From Hyphomicrobiales bacterium (GTDB lineage: Bacteria; Pseudomonadota; Alphaproteobacteria; Rhizobiales; JAJFHC01), in the NCBI GenBank assembly GCA_021775835.1, contig JAJFHC010000104.1, positions 1-20,231 of the forward strand: a stretch of DNA of 20,231 nucleotides, written 5' to 3'. The stretch's first letter is position 1; each line of letters starts with the position of its first letter. Under the pieces are notes generated by a model. It worked only from the letters and a program-made list of their open reading frames with translations, had not been told where the DNA came from and did not search any database. The position numbers were made by a program, and so were the translations under genes. Shown here piece by piece: positions 15,432-20,231 of the stretch.

Positions 15432-15815
15432 TCAAGCAGATTGCGGGACGTAGACAATCCGTTCCTTGCCGCGAATTCTCTGTTTCGGACATCGCCGGCG
15501 AAGTTCTGCACGCAGCAATTTTGACGATCTTCTGCTGAGAGACAACGCGTCCTGATAAGCCATCGGAGGCCTGCCCGAACCGGAAAGTTCGTCCAATATT
15601 GCTGCCCGATACTGTTTGAGTGTAAGGGATGTTTTTACACCGGCAGCTATCCGGTATCTGGGCTGCAGGCTTGTACAAGAGGTCGATTTGCGTTCAGCAA
15701 CCCAAATCATCATGTCAGGAGCCAGAGGAGCAACTTTGGATTGCGGCGAGAGGCATCCGCTGAGCGGAATAAGAAAGGCCGAAAGCAGCGAAACGACGCG
15801 AAAGGTCTTCGTCAT
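15432..15815 (-). CDS. Small predicted lipoprotein of unknown function
   Basis: A 127-residue protein with a lipoprotein signal peptide: basic n-region (MTKTFR), hydrophobic core and lipobox LSGC with the lipidated Cys at position 21. The mature part is basic, with Cys pairs (TSC and RRC) that could form a disulfide in the periplasm, and many Arg residues near the C terminus. The start at 15815 is chosen over an upstream in-frame start at 15851 because it puts the signal peptide at the N terminus and because GGAAAGAGA lies about 7 bases upstream as a ribosome site. It stands alone between the convergent LysR gene and the hydrolase. No family is recognised. Confidence 0.7.
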   Translation of the reverse strand: MTKTFRVVSLLSAFLIPLSGCLSPQSKVAPLAPDMMIWVAERKSTSCTSLQPRYRIAAGVKTSLTLKQYRAAILDELSGSGRPPMAYQDALSLSRRSSKLLRAELRRRCPKQRIRGKERIVYVPQSA

Positions 15816-15816
15816 G

Positions 15817-16018
15817 TCAAAATCTCTTTCCGCATCAAACGCCACACACAAAGCCTCTGCCCTTGGACATCCAGGCTAACGACCGGTCCATACACTGATT
15901 TGGGACTATTCCAAAACCCAATCTCTCACGTTGTCCAAGAATTGATGCTTCCATGGATTTGCAGACGTTTCACGAATGTCCATTTCGTCTGTCCTGGCTG
16001 CAATATCGGAGCATCGGC
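15817..16018. other. Spacer between lipoprotein and hydrolase genes
   Basis: About 200 bases upstream of the lipoprotein gene and downstream of the hydrolase gene, both on the minus strand. I see no gene, no strong hairpin and no clear promoter pair, apart from the ribosome site described for the lipoprotein. Confidence 0.5.
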
Positions 16019-16939
16019 TCAACCCGAATCGTAATGATTCAGAAATCCCGCGATGTCGGCAAACAGGGCATCGCTGTCGGCGACCAGAGCGCCAAGTCGC
16101 ATAAATCCGTGAATCATTCCCTCATAGAAACTCATCGACACGTCACACCCTTCATCTTCAAGAAACTGGACGTAAGCTTCCGCCTCATCACGCAGGATAT
16201 CGAACTCGGCTACTGCAACGAACGTTCGCACCTGGCCGGCAAAACTGTTTGCCCAAAAAGGCGATACGGCGCTGTCCTTCCTATCAAGGTCTTCCGGAAA
16301 ATACCTGTCCAAACACCCGCGCAGCACCGGCAATGTTAAACCATATCCTTCCCTGTAGGATTCGCATGAGGGGCTCGCCAGCAGGGCGTCGAGGAGCGGG
16401 TTGACCAGGACCAGCGATACCGGACCGATGTCGGAGGCTGTGCCCAGTTTCGAGGCAGCTATTGCGGCGAGCATGCCCCCAGTCCCCTCGCCGCCGACAG
16501 CGACAAGGCCGGAGATGTTCAATTCACCGGGGTTTTCCAGTACCCACCTCAATGCGGCTTCCGCATCACGGTGGGCGGACGGGTAGTAGTGCTGGGGTAT
16601 GCCGCGGGCCTCAACGACTGTGAGCGACCATCCACAGGCTTTCACCAGCCTTGAAAGCGAGGGACTGGGGCTGGAGGTATCCGACAGGAAGCCGGTGTCC
16701 TCGAACCAAACCAAGCCATTCAGAGAATCCCGCCCATGTGCTGGGTAATGCAATAAAGACAAGTGCCCTCCGGGACTTGGAATCTCAATGCGAAATACGT
16801 CATCCAACCCATCCGCCGGGCCTTCCTGTGAAGCACCGAATGTCAATGAATGATACGCACCTTCGGGGGTGCGCTCTCCAGGAACTGGCGCATTGACCGA
16901 CTTGCGCAACCAGGCGTCTATCGATGGATGTAATGGCAT
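16019..16939 (-). CDS. Alpha/beta hydrolase fold (HSL-like) protein lacking the catalytic serine
   Basis: A 306-residue protein that aligns by eye with family IV (hormone-sensitive-lipase-like) esterases. The acid and base are kept: Asp247 in AEFDILRDEAEAY and His277 in YEGMIHGFM. The nucleophile elbow, normally GDSAGG, reads GEGTGG (150-155), so the serine position is Gly152 (codon GGG). The oxyanion-hole motif HGGGF reads EDTGF (80-84). Both halves of the catalytic apparatus are thus lost while the fold signatures and an open frame of full length remain. This suggests a pseudoenzyme, perhaps ligand-binding or regulatory (as in plant gibberellin receptors, which derive from the same fold), or one with changed chemistry. 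No signal peptide. It is divergent from the secreted propeller-like gene across 129 bases; no strong ribosome site precedes the ATG. Confidence 0.82.
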   Translation of the reverse strand: MPLHPSIDAWLRKSVNAPVPGERTPEGAYHSLTFGASQEGPADGLDDVFRIEIPSPGGHLSLLHYPAHGRDSLNGLVWFEDTGFLSDTSSPSPSLSRLVKACGWSLTVVEARGIPQHYYPSAHRDAEAALRWVLENPGELNISGLVAVGGEGTGGMLAAIAASKLGTASDIGPVSLVLVNPLLDALLASPSCESYREGYGLTLPVLRGCLDRYFPEDLDRKDSAVSPFWANSFAGQVRTFVAVAEFDILRDEAEAYVQFLEDEGCDVSMSFYEGMIHGFMRLGALVADSDALFADIAGFLNHYDSG

Positions 16940-17068
16940 TGGGAGACCACATTTAACTCTGAAACGTGCGCTATCATCACGACAGCGTGTTCACACCTGA
17001 TTGGAAATTTGTTGCAAAATTGACCCGTGAAAGCCTTTCGCAGAGTGATCGTCAATGCTTAGCCAATC

Positions 17069-18685
17069 ATGCTGAAATTCCTATCGTCCGTGCTTGTCGC
17101 GACAATGGCACTCGCCGGAGCCAACTGGGCTATTCCAGGTAGTCCGGCATTTGCGGTGGAGAACCTCCAACCCATAGTATCAGGTCTTCCATGGCCAAGC
17201 GCTACCCGATTGATCGCCTTTCGGGGCGATCTTTGGTTCGTCAACAGTGTCAAAGGTAGAAATCATAACTCCGCTGACATTTACAGCGTGGATTTCCAGA
17301 CCCAATCTCTTCGCTATCGGCATCATCTCTTCAGTCAGGATGCAGGCCATCCGATCACGCACGACGGTTTGCTTTACTGGCCGATGGAGGACGATCGATT
17401 CAGCCTGGGATGGGGCACCGTTGCCGTAACAGACGGCGAAAGATGGCACCATCTCCAGATCCCAGGCTCGTCCATCTTTCATACTCATGCTCTTGCAGTG
17501 TCTGGCGGCAAAATCGTTGCCGCAAATTCAGGCTGGGACGCCATCTTGAATACCTCAACGGACATGGGAAAATCGTGGCAAGAGGTGTACCGGCATCCGA
17601 CGCCTAACGGCCGGGTCAGTCGAATGACGTCTCTTGTCCACTTGAATGGCGCTTTGCTTGCAAGGCTTCGGGAAAGGACCGGGATAAGCCTTGTCCATTT
17701 CGACGGGCAGATTTCCCGCCCAGTTCAAGGATGGCCGATTGCGCAGCACACATCCACACTTGCCGCAACGGCGACACATGTCTTTGCCGGCATTCAGGAC
17801 AACAACGGAAAATGGGAGTTGTGGTCGACCGACGGCGTGTCATCGAAACAGGTTTCAACACCGTTCGAAGGACAGCCAATCGCGGACGTTCTTTATGTTG
17901 GAACGACGCTCTGGGTCCTGACACGGACATCCTCCAGTTCAGGTCGGGTCTGGTCCAAGAAACCGGGCCGGACATTCGAGCAGATAGCCGCTGTTGACGG
18001 TGGCTTTCCCAGAGACCTTGAGGTTGGCGGTAGATGCATCTTCGTGGGAGGAGACGGACAGGATGGATCCGGCATGGTATGGGGCGAGCCGGATTGCGAC
18101 AACACCGGTGGAACGTCCAGGAGCACATCCATCGATCCGAAAATTGCAAACCAAGATGGAACTGAATTCTGGTCTGAGGCGGCACAAGAAATACGCGCTG
18201 TGTTAGCCAGTCCAGAGAGATATCGTGCACAGGAAAACAACCTTCGTGACGTCGTCTATAAATTTGCCACACAGCATCCGCCGGAACGGTTTTTTGGCAA
18301 CCTGACCTCCGAACCTCTTCCACATCAGGAAATATCAATGATCGGCGGGCGCGTTAGAATTCCGTCTCATACTTACGCCCGGTGGGTGATGCTTTGGGGC
18401 ATGGGCTTGGCGAAGGAGAATTCGGTACCGTTGGAGATACTCACTCTACCCTGGTCCACGCCGACCAACCGTGCAGAAAAGTACTTTGACAACCTGCCCG
18501 CAGCGCTGTGGGCAATTCGCAACGCTAACCAAAACAATAGAAAGACGCTGTCCGCTCTGGTCAGGCGTTTATCTCGGTTTGACGATCCCCAATGGCTGCG
18601 CCATCAAGTCTGCGCCACCCTTTCGGCTCTAACAAAACTACCGTTTACAACGGACGTGGACGTCTGGCAGAAGCGACTCATGTAA
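17069..18685 (+). CDS. Secreted protein with Asp-box/beta-propeller-like repeats, unknown function
   Basis: A 538-residue protein with a clear Sec signal peptide: hydrophobic core FLSSVLVATMALAGANWAI and a signal peptidase I site after PAFA (residue 29). The region from about 35 to 340 consists of repeated short beta strands with aromatic residues. It includes a canonical Asp-box, STDMGKSW (163-170), and a second partial one, WSTDG, near 250, as in sialidase-like or BNR beta-propellers. Residues from about 360 to 538 are different, mostly helical (AAQEIRAVLASPERYRAQ; LPAALWAIRNANQNN), with no recognised domain. No sialidase catalytic arginine motif is evident. Likely a periplasmic or exported binding protein. 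It converges on the pentapeptide-repeat gene (34-base gap). The start is ATG 17069, with no Shine-Dalgarno sequence. Confidence 0.75.
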   Translation: MLKFLSSVLVATMALAGANWAIPGSPAFAVENLQPIVSGLPWPSATRLIAFRGDLWFVNSVKGRNHNSADIYSVDFQTQSLRYRHHLFSQDAGHPITHDGLLYWPMEDDRFSLGWGTVAVTDGERWHHLQIPGSSIFHTHALAVSGGKIVAANSGWDAILNTSTDMGKSWQEVYRHPTPNGRVSRMTSLVHLNGALLARLRERTGISLVHFDGQISRPVQGWPIAQHTSTLAATATHVFAGIQDNNGKWELWSTDGVSSKQVSTPFEGQPIADVLYVGTTLWVLTRTSSSSGRVWSKKPGRTFEQIAAVDGGFPRDLEVGGRCIFVGGDGQDGSGMVWGEPDCDNTGGTSRSTSIDPKIANQDGTEFWSEAAQEIRAVLASPERYRAQENNLRDVVYKFATQHPPERFFGNLTSEPLPHQEISMIGGRVRIPSHTYARWVMLWGMGLAKENSVPLEILTLPWSTPTNRAEKYFDNLPAALWAIRNANQNNRKTLSALVRRLSRFDDPQWLRHQVCATLSALTKLPFTTDVDVWQKRLM

Positions 18686-18719
18686 ACCCGAAATCCGAAA
18701 TCAGTGTGGCAGAAACGCC

Positions 18720-19322
18720 TCAGTAATGCGCGGTCGCTCCTGCATATGCCTGCTTCTTTAAACAGTTAGGCTGTTCAGCCCAGACCACTTTCGACAAATC
18801 CGCACCGGACGCTTCAAGCAAACGTTGCGTGGACTTCATTGCAATAGCGCCGGACAAATCGGCGTTTGAAAAGTTGACGCCTTTCAAGTCCACATTCACC
18901 AGGCAGGCTTTGTGAAGCACCGCGTTCGAAAAATTCACATTCTTCAGGAAGGTTCCGGTGAAGTTGGCACGCTCCAGATCTGCGCCGGAAAAGTCAACCG
19001 CATCCATTGCGGATTCGGCGAAATTGGCCCCACGCAACATTGACCCAGAAAAATCAACGGACACCAGGTGTCCATAGGAGAAATTCTCCCCCCTCAGGTC
19101 CTTGTCGGAAAAGTCGGAGTGTTCAAGCAAATGACCTGCGAACTGACCTGTGGCTTTAGCCGCTGTCGTAGGGTCGAGATGATTGGCAGTTATCAGCGGG
19201 AAACTATTGCTCTTAGCAGTGGCTGTTGTTGCTCTTTCTTGTATTCCTGAAAAACCCGACACCACAATATACGCAATTGAGACCGCTAGAACCGATGAAC
19301 TTCTGGCTAACATTGAATGCAT
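18720..19322 (-). CDS. Exported pentapeptide-repeat protein
   Basis: A 200-residue protein. A signal peptide or membrane anchor lies at residues 7-27 (SSSVLAVSIAYIVVSGFSG). From about residue 65 to 180 it consists of tandem pentapeptide repeats of the A(D/N)Lxx type (for example DLRGENFSYGHL, MLRGANFAES, VDFSGADLERANFTG, VNFSNADLSGA), which fold as a right-handed quadrilateral beta helix. Two Cys in the C-terminal part (KACLV, PNCLK) could form a disulfide outside the cytoplasm. Because it is exported, a gyrase-protecting Qnr/MfpA role is unlikely; it is more probably structural or a binding scaffold. The start at 19322 is supported by GGAG 7 bases upstream. It converges on the propeller-like gene, which is also exported. 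Confidence 0.8.
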   Translation of the reverse strand: MHSMLARSSSVLAVSIAYIVVSGFSGIQERATTATAKSNSFPLITANHLDPTTAAKATGQFAGHLLEHSDFSDKDLRGENFSYGHLVSVDFSGSMLRGANFAESAMDAVDFSGADLERANFTGTFLKNVNFSNAVLHKACLVNVDLKGVNFSNADLSGAIAMKSTQRLLEASGADLSKVVWAEQPNCLKKQAYAGATAHY

Positions 19323-19381
19323 GGATCTTCTCCGAGAATTGTGAGAACCGCGCGTGCCTCATCTGGAGGCGTTTGTTCCAT
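19307..19381 (-). CDS. Possible 24-codon leader ORF overlapping the pentapeptide gene start
   Basis: An ATG at 19381-19379 (minus strand) has GGAG 4 bases upstream and opens a 24-codon frame ending in TAG at 19309-19307, so it overlaps the first 16 bases of the pentapeptide-repeat gene in another frame. The peptide (MEQTPPDEARAVLTILGEDP...) has no recognised family. It could couple translation of the downstream gene or be chance. Confidence 0.25.
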   Translation of the reverse strand: MEQTPPDEARAVLTILGEDPCIQC

Positions 19382-19633
19382 GATACTCCACCGCTCCACA
19401 CGCTCCGCTCACCTTCGCGAGAGGGTCGATCACATTGAGTTCACCGCGCCGCGCCAGAATGCTGCAATGAAGCGGGTCCATTCCCGCCATTATCACGCCA
19501 TAAATGTTTCCCGATCAGAGACTTGATCACGCTTTTGCCATTTTCAGAGGTAACAATTCCGTGGTGACCCTTCCAAACTTGACTGTGTCGCCGATTAGGT
19601 TTGAACGCATCCATAATCCCAGTAAGAGGTTCC
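19323..19633. other. Region between divergent pentapeptide and GNAT genes
   Basis: About 310 bases. Besides the 24-codon ORF at 19307-19381 there is another short minus-strand frame (about 43 codons, starting near 19485) of codon composition similar to the neighbours, without recognised homology. No strong promoter, terminator or repeat was seen. It should contain the promoters of both flanking genes. Confidence 0.4.
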
Positions 19634-20140
19634 ATGCAATATGATCGCGCCAGAGGGAAATCGGAAAACAAACCCAACGACATTCAGATAAGAGACGCCG
19701 CGAGAGAGGACGTTCCGGACATCGTTCGGTTGTATGCCGAAGACGATCAGGAGTTGCATGACAATCCACCCTTCTCAAACAACTTCGATCGTTATGAGGC
19801 TGCCTTTGATAATGTCTGGAACGATAGACGTAACCGTCTGATTGTTGCTTGTGAATCACGAGTGATTATCGGAACATATCAAATGACTTTCATTCCATAC
19901 CTGTTGGACGGTGGCAGCGAACGGGCACTGATCGAGGCTATGTTCGTGTCGTCGGCCTGGCGCGGCAAGGGCGTTGGCAACGCTCTCCTTCATCACGCCA
20001 AGGCGCTCGCGACGCTACGCGGATGCAATCTGGTTCAACTGACTTGCAACAGGTCGCGAGTACATACACAGCAATTCTATACCGATCTGGGATTTGAAGG
20101 ATCCCATATCGGTTTCAAACAGGCACTAACGTCTGCTTGA
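19634..20140 (+). CDS. GNAT family N-acetyltransferase
   Basis: A 168-residue single-domain GNAT acyltransferase using acetyl-CoA; the acceptor is unknown. N-terminal strand and helix: IQIRDAAREDVPDIVRLYAED (about 17-37). Strands beta2-beta4 span 67-105, including IIGTYQMTFIPYL and ALIEAMFVSSAWRGKGVG. The pyrophosphate-binding loop is Arg110-Gly-Lys-Gly-Val-Gly115, the classic Q/R-x-x-G-x-G/A. The C-terminal motif QQFYTDLGFEGSHIGFKQAL (about 146-165) is typical. The start at 19634 is preferred because AAGAGG precedes it by 4 bases, while the upstream in-frame alternative is a TTG at 19601. It overlaps the partial minus-strand ORF at the window edge by 26 bases at its 3' end. Confidence 0.9.
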   Translation: MQYDRARGKSENKPNDIQIRDAAREDVPDIVRLYAEDDQELHDNPPFSNNFDRYEAAFDNVWNDRRNRLIVACESRVIIGTYQMTFIPYLLDGGSERALIEAMFVSSAWRGKGVGNALLHHAKALATLRGCNLVQLTCNRSRVHTQQFYTDLGFEGSHIGFKQALTSA

Positions 20141-20231
20141 CACCATCACGTTCGATGCAGCCTTCAGGCGCCTGAAACTTGCAGTCTTCGGACTTGACGT
20201 TTATCCAAAGAGTGTCCACCTCGTTTAGTTG
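20115..20231 (-). CDS. Possible 3' end of a gene entering from the right edge
   Basis: On the minus strand one frame is open from the right edge of the window for 38 codons to a TGA at 20117-20115; the other two minus frames are closed by stops. The C-terminal residues end CIERDGVKQTLVPV, with a preceding stretch VDTLWINVKSEDCKFQAP that looks like ordinary protein sequence with two Cys. It would overlap the GNAT 3' end tail to tail. No family is recognised, and the gene body lies outside the window. Confidence 0.4.
   Translation of the reverse strand, partial: QLNEVDTLWINVKSEDCKFQAPEGCIERDGVKQTLVPV

Noticed and set aside
17616..18338. Minus-strand open frame of 240 codons within the propeller-like gene
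   Set aside because: Its translation is Arg/Cys-rich with no signal or motif, while the forward gene has a signal peptide and Asp-box.
20163..20176. Perfect 14-base palindrome TTCAGGCGCCTGAA
   Set aside because: It lies within the partial right-edge frame, has no T-run and no second copy was seen; too little to call a terminator or operator.

Overview
The window looks like chromosomal DNA from an alphaproteobacterium. The evidence is moderate GC content with Proteobacteria-type genes, a membrane cyclase with the architecture of Sinorhizobium meliloti CyaC, and catabolic operons beside divergent LysR or Lrp regulators. The order is a guess (Rhodobacterales or Hyphomicrobiales type). No tRNA, rRNA, CRISPR array, intact insertion sequence or prophage gene was seen, so this reads as a metabolic/accessory stretch, not a mobile island.

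Layout. 1-2.5 kb: a possible 3' gene fragment at the edge, a membrane-anchored FMN/Fe-S glutamate-synthase-like protein on the minus strand, then about 740 bases without a convincing gene. 2.5-4.3 kb: a redox-sensing adenylate cyclase (six membrane helices, [2Fe-2S] domain, class III cyclase). 4.3-9.4 kb: a nitrogen/amine locus with a 1013-residue kinase/M23/PLP-lyase fusion on the minus strand, a divergent Lrp/AsnC regulator, and an amidase-signature enzyme. 9.4-10.3 kb: a small hypothetical ORF and a DoxX-like membrane protein. 10.3-15.4 kb: a minus-strand operon (acyl-CoA-dehydrogenase-fold protein, then a ThDP enzyme, then a class III CoA-transferase) with a divergent LysR regulator. 15.4-20.2 kb: single genes, namely a small lipoprotein, an alpha/beta hydrolase lacking its serine, a secreted beta-propeller-like protein, an exported pentapeptide-repeat protein, a GNAT acetyltransferase and a partial ORF at the right edge.

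Most interesting system: the three-gene operon at 10317-14408. Its first gene is annotated by fold as an acyl-CoA dehydrogenase, but both positions that can carry the catalytic base are non-acidic (Gln246 and Gly370), and an arginine (Arg85) lies in the acyl pocket region. This is the residue pattern described for 3-sulfinopropionyl-CoA desulfinase of Advenella mimigardefordensis (Gln246, Gly366, Arg84). The last gene is a class III CoA-transferase, the family that activates 3-sulfinopropionate in Variovorax paradoxus. The operon is therefore predicted to convert an organosulfur acid to its CoA ester and release sulfite. The ThDP enzyme between them is an extra step whose substrate is unknown, possibly decarboxylation of a 2-oxo acid precursor.

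A second candidate system is the Lrp-controlled pair of the amidase and the kinase/phospho-lyase fusion. Together they could release an amino alcohol from an amide, phosphorylate it and eliminate phosphate plus ammonia. All functional statements rest on motif reading and family knowledge; no database search was run.
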